From contig NZ_VFPP01000001.1 of the NCBI RefSeq assembly GCF_006716745.1, positions 3,100,001 through 3,164,000 on the forward strand: a DNA stretch of 64,000 nucleotides. Direction: 5' to 3'. Numbering within the stretch: position 1 is the stretch's first letter; the number at the start of each line of letters is the position of its first letter. The position numbers were made by a program, and so were the translations under genes. This DNA comes from Saccharothrix saharensis (GTDB lineage Bacteria; Actinomycetota; Actinomycetes; Mycobacteriales; Pseudonocardiaceae). The notes beneath the pieces are model-generated. The model did no database searches and was not told where the DNA came from. It saw only the letters and a list, made by a program, of their open reading frames with translations. Below, one piece after another: positions 18,826 through 28,635 of the stretch.

Positions 18826-18951
18826 GTGCTGTTGTTGCAGGAAGACCCCACGGGCTTGTCCTCACCGATCGCCACGATCGCGGTGATCGCCTGTCTCGTC
18901 GCGGCGATCGTGACGGGCCTGCGCGCGCTCTGGTACAACCGCAAGCGCTGA
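18826..18951 (+). CDS. Small single-span membrane protein (41 residues)
   Basis: From GTG 18826: a short acidic N-terminal part (MLLLQEDPTGLSS), one membrane helix (PIATIAVIACLVAAIVTGL) and a positive tail (RALWYNRKR). TAACCT (18814-18819, overlapping the lysR stop) ends 6 bases before the GTG, which fits a leaderless message. The hydrophobic helix and Arg/Lys-rich end give the expected topology (N out, C in). It ends exactly where the converging MFS gene ends. Too short for a family assignment. Chance open frames of this size exist, so support is moderate. Confidence 0.55.
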   Translation: MLLLQEDPTGLSSPIATIAVIACLVAAIVTGLRALWYNRKR

Positions 18952-20169
18952 TCAGCGCACCCGCTGCAACGACGCGAACAGGCACGTCACCAGCAGCGGC
19001 AGCGCGGTGAACCCCACGAGCAGGCCGAGCGCGGCGTAGGACCACGCGGTCACCACGACGCCCGCCGCGACGCCGCCGAGCGCGCCGCCCACGTTCATGC
19101 ACAGGTCGGACAGGCCTTGCGCGGCCGGCCGGTCCACCACCGCCACCGACTCGGTGAGCAGCGCCGATCCCGCCACCATGCCCGCCGACCAGCCGAACGC
19201 CAGCAGAGCCAGCCCCGCGGCCAGCTGCGGCGCGTCGTGCGACGGCGCCATGCCCGCGATGCCCGAGGCCGCGACCACGAGCGCCGCGCCGATCGCCAGC
19301 ACGGGCACCCGGCCGAGCCGGTCGGCCATCCACCCGAACAGCGGGCTGGCCGCGTACATCGCGGCGACGTGCAGGCTGATCACCACGCCCACGACGCGCA
19401 GCGACGAGCCCGCATGCTCCATGTGCACCGGGGTCATCGACATCAGACCGACCATCGCGGTGTGGCACAGCGTCACGCCGCCCAGCGCGAGCTTCCCGGC
19501 GGGCGGCAGCGACCGCCACACCGCCACCGACCGCTTGGTCCCCACCGAGGGCGCGACGGCGGACTTCGCCAGCACGAGCGGGTCGGGCCGCAGGAACCGC
19601 AGCACGACCAGCGCGGCCAGGCCGAACAGCACCGCCGACATCAGGTACGGCCCCGCGCCCACCGGCAACCCCAGCCGCACGGCCACCCGACCCGCCGGGT
19701 CGGCCAGGTTCGGACCGGCCACCGCGCCCACCGTGGCCGCCCACACCACCAACGCCACCGAGCGCGCTCTGCGGTGCGGATGAGCCAGGTCCGCGCCCGC
19801 GTACCGGGCGGCGAGGTTCGCGCTGGACGCCGCGCCGAACAGCACGAGCGCGACCAGCAGCACCTGCCACGAGCCGAGCACCACCGCGCACGCCGCCACC
19901 GCCGCGCCCACCGCGCCGGCCCCGTAGCCCAGCACCAGCGCGGGACGCCGTCCGCTGCGCGCCGCCAACCGGGCCGCGGGCAGCGCGAACACCGCCGCGC
20001 CGAGCACGGCCGCGGTCTGCGCCATCCCGCCGACCGCGTCGGAGTCGGCGAGCACGGCCGCGATGAGAGTGCTGACCGCCAGGCCGATGGTGACGCCGGC
20101 CGCGCCCAGCACCTGGGTCACCGCCAGCACCCGCAGGACCCTGCGCTGCACGGCGTCGACCACGGTCAT
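18952..20169 (-). CDS. MFS transporter
   Basis: 405 residues with about 12 hydrophobic helices. Signature loops are LAARSGRRPALVLGYG after helix 2 and GWMADRLGRVPVLAIGAAL after helix 8. A Lys/Arg-rich central loop (residues about 185-210) separates the halves. It is probably an efflux or metabolite transporter of the cytoplasmic membrane, substrate unknown. ATG 20169. No regulator is adjacent. It converges with the 41-residue membrane ORF and shares no spacer with it. Confidence 0.88.
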   Translation of the reverse strand: MTVVDAVQRRVLRVLAVTQVLGAAGVTIGLAVSTLIAAVLADSDAVGGMAQTAAVLGAAVFALPAARLAARSGRRPALVLGYGAGAVGAAVAACAVVLGSWQVLLVALVLFGAASSANLAARYAGADLAHPHRRARSVALVVWAATVGAVAGPNLADPAGRVAVRLGLPVGAGPYLMSAVLFGLAALVVLRFLRPDPLVLAKSAVAPSVGTKRSVAVWRSLPPAGKLALGGVTLCHTAMVGLMSMTPVHMEHAGSSLRVVGVVISLHVAAMYAASPLFGWMADRLGRVPVLAIGAALVVAASGIAGMAPSHDAPQLAAGLALLAFGWSAGMVAGSALLTESVAVVDRPAAQGLSDLCMNVGGALGGVAAGVVVTAWSYAALGLLVGFTALPLLVTCLFASLQRVR

Positions 20170-20220
20170 GATCTTGACTGTGCCGGCCGGGGCCGGGCCC
20201 TACCAGCCACCGTCCGGGTC

Positions 20221-22119
20221 TCAGGTGCCCGGTTGGACCGCGGCCTCGAAGAAGTCCGCGACCTGGTCGGCGGTCAGCTCCCCGCCACCGCTCTTGGTCA
20301 CGATGCCCAGCAGCGGCAGGTCGTCCGCGGTGAACACGAGCAGCCCCAGCCCGCCGTCGGCGGCGGCCCGGTACTTGCCGGTGAGGCCGTTGCCCGCCCA
20401 CTGCGCCTCGACCATGTCGGTCTTGAGGGACCGCACCACGGCCTCCGCGCCGTGCTGCGCGCCGATGACGGTCTCGGTGAGCACGTACTGGACCGAGTAG
20501 TCGTCCTTCACCGCGCAGCTGACCACGGTGCCCTTGATGCCGTTGACACCGCCCACACCGGGCGTGCCGCCCGCCTTGCACGTGCTGGTGTCCGGGATCG
20601 TGCCCGCGAGCAGCCGCAGGCACTCGGTGAAGCCCTTGTCGTCCTGCTGGGTGTCGTTCTTGCACTCCTGCGCGCTGGGCACGTCCACCCCGCTGAACGC
20701 GAAGATCCCGCCGACCACCGCCAGCGCGAGCACCACGGCCGCGCCCGCCGCGATCAGCAGGGTCTTGCGGTCGGGCTTCTTCTTCGACTCGGCCGGCGCG
20801 CGCGTGCCGACGGTCGGGAAGTTGAACTGCTGCGGCGCGGTCTGCGGGTACACCTGGTAGGGCCCGCTGACCGCCGGGTTGACCTGGTAAGCGCCGCTGG
20901 CACCGGGGTTGACCTGGTACGGACCGCTCACGGCCGGGTTCACCGGGTGCGCGCCGCTGACCGCCGGGTTGGTCTGGAACGCCCCGCCCGGCGGCGTCAC
21001 CGGCTTGGTGACGACCGTGTCGGGCTCCTTGGCCCGGGTCGGCTCCTGGGAACGCGGCGTGACACCGTTCCTGGGCACGTGGTGCGCGCCCAGGGCGACC
21101 GCGGTCTCCGGCTGGTCCAGGCTCGTCGGCACGATCCGCACCTGCTCGGCGATCATGTTCGCGACCAGCGGGATCCGGCTCGAGCCGCCGACCAGGTAGA
21201 TGCCCGCGAGCTGGTTGGGCGCCATGCCGGTGGAGCGGATCGTGGACTCGAGCAGCTCCACGCTGCGCATCATGCTCGGCCGGACCAGCGCCTCCAGGTC
21301 GGAGCGGTTGACCAGCACGTCCTCGAACGGCTCCGGCATCGGCACCTCGGTGTGCGCGTGCCGCGACAGCGACTCCTTGGCCGCCCGAACGTCCTCCTGC
21401 AACGTGCGGCGGGCCCGCCGGTCCGCGGTGGACTCGGGCCGCAGAAGCCGCTGCCAGGCCGCCGGGTCGCGGTGCGACACCTGCCTGCCGACGTGCTCCA
21501 GCAGCGCCTGGTCGACGTCCAGGCCGCCCAGGTCCTGCAGGCCGTCCTCGGCGAGCACGGTGAACCCGCTCTGGGTGGCGCCGACGATGGCCACGTCGAA
21601 CGTGCCCGCCCCCAGGTCGTAGACCGCGAGCGCCTGGCCGACCGACAGCGACGCGTAGTGCGAGGCGGCGGCCACCGGCTCGGGCACCAGCACGACCTCG
21701 GCGGTCACGCCACCGAGGCGCGCCGCGGACAGCAGCACGTTGCGGCGGGTCGCGCCCCACTGCGCGGGGTGGGTGAGGCGGACCTCGTCCAGCGGCTCAC
21801 CGCCCAGCTGGCGGGTCGTCTCCTCCAGCACGCGGCGCAGCACGGCGGCCAGCGCGTCGGTGACCGGGACGACGTTGTCACCCAGGAGCAGCACGCCGTC
21901 GTCCACCCGGCGCTTGGGGTTGGGCTCGAAGCGGGCCGGGTCGAGGCGGGCGCGGCGCTCGGCGTCACGGCCGACGACCAGCGTGCCGTCCTCCTCGCAG
22001 TACACGGCCGACGGCATGGTGGCCGACCCGTCGACCTCCACGACCCGGGGCGGCCTGCCGTGCGCGGCGAGCACCGCGACGGTGTTGGAAGTGCCCAGGT
22101 CGACGGACAGGACGCGCAC
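20221..22119 (-). CDS. Membrane-anchored Hsp70-like protein
   Basis: 632 residues from GTG 22119 (GAAGGGG site 8 bases before). The N-terminal Hsp70/actin ATPase domain (1-360) has VDLGTSNT (phosphate 1), VYDLGAGTFDVAIVG (phosphate 2) and IYLVGGSSRIPLV (adenosine). The usual peptide-binding domain and lid are missing. Instead come a linker with repeats of NPAVSGPYQV (about 376-426), a basic stretch, one membrane helix (about 453-478) and an outside domain of about 150 residues with four Cys. Proteins of this plan occur in actinobacteria, function unclear. Divergent from lhr. Confidence 0.85.
   Translation of the reverse strand: MRVLSVDLGTSNTVAVLAAHGRPPRVVEVDGSATMPSAVYCEEDGTLVVGRDAERRARLDPARFEPNPKRRVDDGVLLLGDNVVPVTDALAAVLRRVLEETTRQLGGEPLDEVRLTHPAQWGATRRNVLLSAARLGGVTAEVVLVPEPVAAASHYASLSVGQALAVYDLGAGTFDVAIVGATQSGFTVLAEDGLQDLGGLDVDQALLEHVGRQVSHRDPAAWQRLLRPESTADRRARRTLQEDVRAAKESLSRHAHTEVPMPEPFEDVLVNRSDLEALVRPSMMRSVELLESTIRSTGMAPNQLAGIYLVGGSSRIPLVANMIAEQVRIVPTSLDQPETAVALGAHHVPRNGVTPRSQEPTRAKEPDTVVTKPVTPPGGAFQTNPAVSGAHPVNPAVSGPYQVNPGASGAYQVNPAVSGPYQVYPQTAPQQFNFPTVGTRAPAESKKKPDRKTLLIAAGAAVVLALAVVGGIFAFSGVDVPSAQECKNDTQQDDKGFTECLRLLAGTIPDTSTCKAGGTPGVGGVNGIKGTVVSCAVKDDYSVQYVLTETVIGAQHGAEAVVRSLKTDMVEAQWAGNGLTGKYRAAADGGLGLLVFTADDLPLLGIVTKSGGGELTADQVADFFEAAVQPGT
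20851..20976 (-). repeat. In-frame tandem repeats in the Hsp70-like linker
   Basis: Four to five tandem copies of a roughly 30-bp unit coding for NPAVSGPYQV and variants (NPAVSGAHPV, NPGASGAYQV). They form a flexible Pro/Gly/Ser linker between the ATPase and the membrane helix. Copy number could vary between strains. Confidence 0.8.
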
Positions 22120-22157
22120 GGTCACCCCTTCGGTTCGAACGGGGTGATCGTGCCACA

Positions 22158-22188
22158 ACCGAAAAATGTCGGACCGCTGGTTCAAGAT
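22158..22188 (+). promoter_or_regulatory. PafBC-type damage promoter of lhr
   Basis: ACCGAAAAATGTCGGACC (22158-22175) is identical to the recA promoter element. The core ATGTCGGAC is followed by 8 bases and CAAGAT (22183-22188), which fits TAnnnT except the first base. The hexamer ends 6 bases before the GTG at 22195, so the message may be leaderless. Confidence 0.7.
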
Positions 22189-22194
22189 GTCGGT

Positions 22195-25100
22195 GTGGAC
22201 GTCATGGCTGCTTTCTCCCCCGCGACCCGGCAGTGGTTCGCCGGGGCCTTCGCCGCGCCCACGGCGGCGCAGGCGGGCGCGTGGGAGGCGGCCGCCGCGG
22301 GCGAGCACGCGCTGGTCATCGCGCCGACCGGGTCCGGCAAGACGCTCGCCGCGTTCCTCTGGGCGCTGGACCGGCTGGCGGCCACGCCGAAACCCGCCGA
22401 GCCCCGGCGGCGGTGCCGGGTGCTGTACGTCTCACCGCTGAAGGCGCTGGCGGTGGACGTGGAGCGCAACCTGCGCGCGCCGTTGGCGGGCATCCGGCAG
22501 GCCTCGCACCGGCTGTCGCTGCCCGAACCGGACATCACGGTCGGCATGCGCACCGGCGACACGCCCGCGGACGCGCGGCGGGCGTTCGCCCGGACACCGC
22601 CGGACGTGCTGGTCACCACGCCGGAGTCGCTGTTCCTGGTGCTCACCTCGGCCGCGCGCGACTCGTTGCGCGGTGTCGAGACGGTGATCGTGGACGAGGT
22701 GCACGCGGTGGCGGGCACCAAGCGCGGCGCGCACCTGGCGCTGTCGCTGGAACGGCTGGACGCGCTGCTGGAGCGGCCCGCCCAGCGGATCGGGCTGTCG
22801 GCCACGGTCCGGCCGGTCGAGGAGGTGGGCGCGTTCCTCGCGGGCGGGCGGCCGGTGCGGGTCGTGCAGCCGAAGACGGCCAAGACGATCGAGGTGCGGG
22901 TCGAGGTCCCGGTCGAGGACATGTCGGTGCTGGGCGAGCCGACCGGCGAGGTGTCGGGCTCGGCGGCGGGTGCGGAGCAGCGGGCGTCGATCTGGCCGTC
23001 GGTGGAGCAGCGGGTGCTGGAGCTGGTCCGGCAGCACCGGTCGACCATCGTGTTCGCCAACTCGCGGCGGCTGGCGGAACGGCTCACCGCGCGGCTCAAC
23101 GAGCTCGCCGAGGAGGCCGAGGGGGAGGCCGCCGAGCCGGAGCGGTTCCCGGCCGAGGCGCCCGCCCAGTCCGGCGTCACCACCCAGCGCTCGGCCGCGA
23201 TAGCCCGCGCCCACCACGGCTCGATGTCGCGGGAGCAGCGGGTGGTGGTCGAGGAAGAGCTGAAGTCCGGCCGGTTGCCGTGCGTGGTGGCCACGTCGTC
23301 GCTGGAGCTGGGCATCGACATGGGCGCGGTCGACCTGGTGGTGCAGGTCGAGGCGCCGCCGACGGTGGCGTCGGGCCTGCAGCGCGTCGGCCGCGCCGGG
23401 CACCAGGTCGGCGCGGTGTCACGGGGCGTGATGTTCCCCAAGTTCCGCGGCGACCTGGTGTCGTGCGCGGTGGTGGCGGAACGGATGCGGGACGGCGCGA
23501 TCGAGGCCGTGCGGTACCCGCGCAACCCGCTGGACGTGCTGGCGCAGCACGTGGTGGCGATGGTGGCGATGGAGACGTGGACGGTCGAAGCGTTGTCCGG
23601 GCTGGTGCGGCGGGCCGCGCCGTTCGCCGCGCTGCCGGAGTCGGCGTTGCAGGCGGTGCTGGACATGCTCGCGGGCCGGTACCCGAGCGAGGAGTTCGGC
23701 GAGCTGCGGCCCCGCATCACGTGGGACCGGATCACCGGCGAGCTGCGCGGCCGGCCGGGTTCGCAGCGGCTGGCGGTGACGTCGGGCGGCACGATCCCCG
23801 ACCGCGGCCTGTTCGCGGTGATGACGCCGCCGTCCGAGCGCGGCCCCGGCTCGCGGGTCGGCGAGCTGGACGAGGAGATGGTCTACGAGTCGCGGGTGGG
23901 CGACACGTTCCTGCTCGGCACGTCGTCGTGGCGGGTCGAGGACATCACCCACGACCGGGTGATCGTAATTCCCGCGCCCGGCCAGCCCGCGCGGATGCCG
24001 TTCTGGAAGGGCGACGCGCCGGGCCGCCCGCTGGAGCTGGGACGGGCGCTGGGGAAGTTCCTGCGCGAGGTGTCCACGATGGAGGACGCGCCGGCGGCGG
24101 AGCGGACCGCGTCGGCCGGGCTGGACGCGTGGGCGACGTCGAACCTGCTGGCCTACCTGGGCGAGCAGCGCGAGGCGACCAGGCACGTGCCCAACGACCG
24201 GGTCGTGCTGGTCGAGCGGTTCCGCGACGAGCTGGGCGACTGGCGGCTGGTGGTGCACTCGCCGTTCGGCGCGCAGGTCAACGCGCCGTGGGCGCTGGCC
24301 ATCGCGGCCCGGCTGCGGGAGCGCCGCGGCATCGAGGTGCAGGCGGCGCACTCCGACGACGGCATCGTGATCCGGCTGCCCGACGCGGTCGACCTGGACG
24401 GCGCGCAGGTCGTGGCGGGTGCGGACGACGTGCTGCTCGACCCGGAGGAGGTCGAGCAGGTCGTGGTGGCCGAGGTGGGCGGCTCGGCGTTGTTCGCGGC
24501 CCGGTTCCGGGAGTGCGCGGCGCGGTCGCTGCTGCTGCCCCGGCGCGACCCGCGCAAGCGCTCGCCGTTGTGGCAGCAGCGGCAGCGGGCGGCTCAGCTG
24601 CTGTCCGTGGCGGCGAAGTACGAGAGCTTCCCCGTCGTGCTGGAGGCCATGCGCGAGGTCCTGCAGGACGTGTACGACGTGCCCGGCCTGCGTGAGCTGA
24701 TGAGCGACATCCGGGCACGGCGGGTGCGCGTGGTGGAGGTCGAGACTCCGTCGCCGTCACCGTTCGCGCGCAGCCTGCTGTTCGGCTACGTCGGGATGTT
24801 CCTGTACGAGGCGGACGCGCCGCTGGCCGAGCGGCGGGCGGCGGCGTTGTCGCTGGACTCGGCGCTGCTGGCGGAACTGCTGGGCTCCGAGGCGATCCGG
24901 GAGCTGCTGGACCCGGAGGTGGTCGCGGAGGTCGAGCGGAACCTGCAACGCCTGGCACCGGACCGGCACGCGCGTGACGCGGAGGGTGCGGCGGACCTGT
25001 TGCGGTTCCTCGGCGACCTGTCGGAGGCCGAGGCGGCGGAGCGGGGCGTGCGGCCGGAGTGGCTGGCGGACCTGGTGGCGCAGCGGCGGGCGATCCGGGT

Positions 25101-26751
25101 GCGCATCGCGGGCGAGGACCGGGTGATCGGGATCGAGGACGCGGGCCGGGTGCGTGACGCGTTGGGCGTGGCGCTGCCGGTGGGCGTGCCGGAGGTGTTC
25201 ACCGAGCCGGTGGCCGACCCGTTGGGCGACCTGCTGTCCCGTTACGCGCGCACGCACGGGCCGTTCCCGGCGGTGGAAGCGGCGGAGCGGTTCGGGCTGG
25301 GCGTGGCCGTGGTGACCGGGGTGCTGGAGCGGATGGCCGCCACCGGGCGGTTGGTGCGCGGCGAGCTCAGACCCGGTGGCACGCACACCGAGTACTGCGA
25401 CGCCGAGGTGCTGCGGCGGCTGCGGCGCGCGTCGCTGGCCCGGTTGCGGGCCGAGGTGGAGCCGGTGGAGCCCGCGGCGCTGGGCCGGTTCCTGCCGGGC
25501 TGGCACGGGGTGGGCCGGCGGCTGCGGTCCGCGCCGACCGTGGACGACGTGTACTCGGTGGTCGAGCAGCTGGCGGGCGCGCCGCTGCCCGCGAGCGCGG
25601 TGGAGTCGCTGGTGCTGCCCGCGCGGCTGCCCGGCTACAGCCCCGCGCTGCTGGACGAGCTGACCGCGTCCGGCGAGGTGACGTGGACGGGGTGCGGCTC
25701 GCTGGCGGGCGGTGACGGCTGGATCGCGTTGGCGCCGACCGACGTGGCCGACCTGCTGCTGCCGGACCTGGTGCCCGAGGCGATGCCGGAGTCGTCACTG
25801 CACACCGCCGTGGTGGAGGCGTTGGGCGGGGGTGCGTTGTTCTTCCGGCAGGTGGTCGACCGGGTGTCGTTGCAGGGGCCGACGACGGACAGCGAGGTCG
25901 TCGGCGCGTTGTGGGACCTGGTGTGGGCGGGCGTGGTCACCAACGACACGTTGGCGCCGGTGCGGGCGCTGGTCGCCGGCGGCGGCGCCGCGCACAAACC
26001 GCGGCGGGCGGCGCCGCGGGGCCGTTACGCGCGGATGCGGGCCGGCAGACCGGACCTGCCGAGCCGCACCGGGCCACCGACCGTGGCGGGGCGGTGGTCG
26101 CTGGCCGTCGTGCCCGCCGTGGACGCGACCCGGCGTGCGCACGCGCGCGCCGAGGCGTTCCTCGAACGGCACGGCGTGCTGACCAGGGGCGCGCTGGACA
26201 CCGAGCGGGTGACCGGCGGCTTCAGCGGCGTGTACCGGGTGCTGCGCGCGATGGAGGAGTCCGGCCAGGTCGTGCGCGGCTACGTGGTCGAAGGCCTCGG
26301 CGCCGCCCAGTTCGCCGCCCGAGGCGCCGTGGACCGACTCCGCGCCTCGTCCCGCCCGCCCGGTCAAGAGCACACGGGCAAACCGGAAGCCGTCGTACTG
26401 GCCGCCACCGATCCGGCCCAGCCCTACGGCGCGGCCCTGGCGTGGCCGGACCTGTCCGGCGAGGGCAAGCACCGCCCCGGCCGCAAGTCCGGTGCGCTCG
26501 TCGTGATGGTGGACGGCCTGGCCACGCTCTACGTGGAACGGGGTGGCCGGTCCCTGCTGTCGTTCACCGAGGAAGAGGACTCCCTGCGCGCCGCGGCCCA
26601 AGCCCTGAGCCGAGCGGTGCGCGACGGCTGGCTGGGCCAACTGGCCGTGCAGAAGGCCGACGGCGAAGTCGCCCTGACCTCCCACCTCTCCGGCATCCTC
26701 CAAGAAGCCGGCTTCCGCGCCACCCCGAAAGGCCTACGCCTCCGAGCCTGA
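22195..26751 (+). CDS. lhr: Giant ATP-dependent helicase Lhr
   Basis: About 1518 residues, the superfamily 2 Lhr helicase, which unwinds RNA:DNA hybrids 3' to 5'. Motif I APTGSGKTLAAF (near residue 41), motif II VIVDEVHA (near 165), motif III LSATVRP, motif V SSLELGIDMGAVDLV and motif VI LQRVGRAGHQVG. After the Lhr core (to about 860) comes the long C-terminal part of winged-helix modules. GTG 22195 fits a leaderless start, with ATG 22204 the alternative; neither has a ribosome site. The frame is open far upstream, but that part is antisense to the Hsp70-like gene. Lhr is known to be damage-induced in mycobacteria, consistent with its promoter. Confidence 0.95.
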   Translation: MDVMAAFSPATRQWFAGAFAAPTAAQAGAWEAAAAGEHALVIAPTGSGKTLAAFLWALDRLAATPKPAEPRRRCRVLYVSPLKALAVDVERNLRAPLAGIRQASHRLSLPEPDITVGMRTGDTPADARRAFARTPPDVLVTTPESLFLVLTSAARDSLRGVETVIVDEVHAVAGTKRGAHLALSLERLDALLERPAQRIGLSATVRPVEEVGAFLAGGRPVRVVQPKTAKTIEVRVEVPVEDMSVLGEPTGEVSGSAAGAEQRASIWPSVEQRVLELVRQHRSTIVFANSRRLAERLTARLNELAEEAEGEAAEPERFPAEAPAQSGVTTQRSAAIARAHHGSMSREQRVVVEEELKSGRLPCVVATSSLELGIDMGAVDLVVQVEAPPTVASGLQRVGRAGHQVGAVSRGVMFPKFRGDLVSCAVVAERMRDGAIEAVRYPRNPLDVLAQHVVAMVAMETWTVEALSGLVRRAAPFAALPESALQAVLDMLAGRYPSEEFGELRPRITWDRITGELRGRPGSQRLAVTSGGTIPDRGLFAVMTPPSERGPGSRVGELDEEMVYESRVGDTFLLGTSSWRVEDITHDRVIVIPAPGQPARMPFWKGDAPGRPLELGRALGKFLREVSTMEDAPAAERTASAGLDAWATSNLLAYLGEQREATRHVPNDRVVLVERFRDELGDWRLVVHSPFGAQVNAPWALAIAARLRERRGIEVQAAHSDDGIVIRLPDAVDLDGAQVVAGADDVLLDPEEVEQVVVAEVGGSALFAARFRECAARSLLLPRRDPRKRSPLWQQRQRAAQLLSVAAKYESFPVVLEAMREVLQDVYDVPGLRELMSDIRARRVRVVEVETPSPSPFARSLLFGYVGMFLYEADAPLAERRAAALSLDSALLAELLGSEAIRELLDPEVVAEVERNLQRLAPDRHARDAEGAADLLRFLGDLSEAEAAERGVRPEWLADLVAQRRAIRVRIAGEDRVIGIEDAGRVRDALGVALPVGVPEVFTEPVADPLGDLLSRYARTHGPFPAVEAAERFGLGVAVVTGVLERMAATGRLVRGELRPGGTHTEYCDAEVLRRLRRASLARLRAEVEPVEPAALGRFLPGWHGVGRRLRSAPTVDDVYSVVEQLAGAPLPASAVESLVLPARLPGYSPALLDELTASGEVTWTGCGSLAGGDGWIALAPTDVADLLLPDLVPEAMPESSLHTAVVEALGGGALFFRQVVDRVSLQGPTTDSEVVGALWDLVWAGVVTNDTLAPVRALVAGGGAAHKPRRAAPRGRYARMRAGRPDLPSRTGPPTVAGRWSLAVVPAVDATRRAHARAEAFLERHGVLTRGALDTERVTGGFSGVYRVLRAMEESGQVVRGYVVEGLGAAQFAARGAVDRLRASSRPPGQEHTGKPEAVVLAATDPAQPYGAALAWPDLSGEGKHRPGRKSGALVVMVDGLATLYVERGGRSLLSFTEEEDSLRAAAQALSRAVRDGWLGQLAVQKADGEVALTSHLSGILQEAGFRATPKGLRLRA

Positions 26752-26993
26752 CCGCCCTGTCCTACCCACGACCTACGCCATCTCCGAGATCACCCGGAGA
26801 GAAGCTCCCGAGGAACTTCCCGCACACCACTCAAGTTGCCGGATCGGCAGGAGGCAGCGGGACCACGACCACCCCATCCACCGCACCACCACCCCGGCCG
26901 TCACTCACGGACCGCCCCGCTGACACCGGGCTCACGGACCAACGAGTCCGCCCCGGCGGAACGCCGAGCGCACCGCGCGGGCCGGGCCGGACC

Positions 26994-27989
26994 TCAGCGG
27001 AACAGGGCGCTGTAGGCGTTGAGCGCAGGCTGGCCACCCAGGTGGGCGTAGAGGACGTTGGCGTCACGCGGGATCTCGCCGGTCGAGACCAGTTCCACCA
27101 GCCCGGCCAGCGACTTGCCCTCGTACACCGGGTCGGTGATCATGCCCTCCAGCCGAGCCCCGAGCTTCATGGCGTCCACAGTGGACTCGCCCGGCACGCC
27201 GTAGATCCCTTCGTGGAACCGGTCGTCGAGGATGACGTCCTCGTCGGTCACCTCGACACCCAGCAGGCCCGCCGTGTTCTTGGCGATGCGGGTGATCTGG
27301 TCGCGCGTGTCGCACGGCTCGGCGGAGGCGTCGATGCCGATGACCGTCCGGCCGCTGCCCGCGAACCCCGCGACCATGCCCGCCTGCGTGCTACCGGTCA
27401 CCGAGCACACGACCACCGTGTCGAACCGCACGCCCAGCTCGGCCTCCTGCCGTTCGACCTCGGCCGCCCAGCCGGCGAACCCCAGGCCGCCCAGCGGGTG
27501 GTCCGACGCGCCCGCCGGGATCGGGTACGGCTTGCCGCCGGCCGCGCGGACGTCCTCGATCGCCTGCTCCCAAGCCGGTTTGACGCCGATGCCGAAACCC
27601 GCCTCCACCAGCCGCACCTCGGCGCCCATCAACCGGCTCAGCAGGATGTTGCCCACCCGGTCGTACACGGCGTCCGGCCAGTCGACCCAGCTCTCCTGCA
27701 CCAGCACGCACCTCAGGCCGGCGCGGGCCGCCGCGGCGGCGACTTGGCGCGTGTGGTTGGACTGCACGCCGCCGATGGACACCACCGTGTCGCAGCCCGT
27801 CGCCAGAGCCTCGGCCACCAGGTACTCCAGCTTGCGGGTCTTGTTGCCGCCGTAGGCCAAGCCGGAGTTGCAGTCCTCCCGCTTCGCCCACACCTGCGCG
27901 CCACCGAGGTGCTTCGTCAGCCGCTCCAGCTTGTGCACCGGTGACGGCCCGAAGGTCAACGGGAAGCGCTCGAAATCGCCCAGTGCCAT
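26994..27989 (-). CDS. acdS: 1-aminocyclopropane-1-carboxylate (ACC) deaminase
   Basis: 331 residues, a PLP fold-type II enzyme that splits ACC, the plant ethylene precursor, into 2-oxobutyrate and ammonia. The sequence follows Pseudomonas AcdS closely: [42 protein letters not shown] (PLP Lys K50), [30 protein letters not shown]. The residues that separate ACC deaminase from D-cysteine desulfhydrase are present: Glu in TDPVYEGKS and Leu in YAHLGG. ATG 27989 has GAGGAG upstream and starts 1 base after the gntR stop, so the two are one operon. It suggests a plant- or rhizosphere-associated lifestyle. Confidence 0.93.
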   Translation of the reverse strand: MALGDFERFPLTFGPSPVHKLERLTKHLGGAQVWAKREDCNSGLAYGGNKTRKLEYLVAEALATGCDTVVSIGGVQSNHTRQVAAAAARAGLRCVLVQESWVDWPDAVYDRVGNILLSRLMGAEVRLVEAGFGIGVKPAWEQAIEDVRAAGGKPYPIPAGASDHPLGGLGFAGWAAEVERQEAELGVRFDTVVVCSVTGSTQAGMVAGFAGSGRTVIGIDASAEPCDTRDQITRIAKNTAGLLGVEVTDEDVILDDRFHEGIYGVPGESTVDAMKLGARLEGMITDPVYEGKSLAGLVELVSTGEIPRDANVLYAHLGGQPALNAYSALFR

Positions 27990-27990
27990 G

Positions 27991-28635
27991 TCAGTTCTCC
28001 TCAACCGAGAGCAGGTCGGCCAACGTCGCCCAGTTCCGCTCGACCAGCCGCGCCGCGAGGTCGGCGTCGGCCGCGGCGAAGGCGGTGGTGATCTCGTCGT
28101 GCATCGCCACCGAGTGGCGGCCGGTCGGCGCGGCGAACCGCAGCCGTTCCAGGCGGCGCACCAGCGGCGTGTAGCGCTCGATGGTGGCCGTCACGGCGAA
28201 GTTGTCCGCCCGCCGCACGGCCACCGCGTGGAACTCGTCGTCCGCGGCGAGCGCGGCCGGCACGTCGCCGGCGGCCAGAGCGCGGGCGAACGTCGTGTTC
28301 GCGGCACGCATCGCGTCGAGGTCCGCCTCGACGACGCGCGGCACGGCCAGTCGGGCGGCGAGCGCGTGCATCGACTGGACGACCACGTGCGCGTCCCGCA
28401 CCGCGGCCGTGTCCAACGGCGTGACACGCGTGTAGCTGTGCGGCTTGCTCTCGACCAACCCCTCGTCGGTCAGCCGGGCCAACGCTTCGCGCACCGGCGT
28501 CCGGGACAGCCCCAGCCGCTCCGCCAGCTCCACGTCCTTGATCGGCACGCCGGGCGCCAGGTCGCCGCCCAGGATCGCCTCGCGGATCGCGTGCAGCGCC
28601 TGGTCGCGGAACAACGCCCGACTAATATATTGCAT
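27991..28635 (-). CDS. GntR family regulator (FCD subfamily)
   Basis: 214 residues from ATG 28635. The winged helix covers residues 1-70 ([48 protein letters not shown]), and an all-helical FCD ligand-binding domain follows, with His residues typical of metal-binding FCD sites ([16 protein letters not shown]). TAGAGT lies 8 bases before the ATG on the minus strand, and the start is inside the dyad TATGCAATA, so a leaderless, self-regulated message is likely. It is immediately upstream of acdS and probably controls it in response to ACC or a related acid. Many proteobacterial acdS genes use an Lrp-type regulator instead. Confidence 0.9.
   Translation of the reverse strand: MQYISRALFRDQALHAIREAILGGDLAPGVPIKDVELAERLGLSRTPVREALARLTDEGLVESKPHSYTRVTPLDTAAVRDAHVVVQSMHALAARLAVPRVVEADLDAMRAANTTFARALAAGDVPAALAADDEFHAVAVRRADNFAVTATIERYTPLVRRLERLRFAAPTGRHSVAMHDEITTAFAAADADLAARLVERNWATLADLLSVEEN

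Noticed and set aside
19117..22194. N-terminal extension of lhr by about 1000 residues
   Set aside because: The frame stays open upstream but is antisense to the MFS and Hsp70-like genes; Lhr family sequence begins near 22195-22204.
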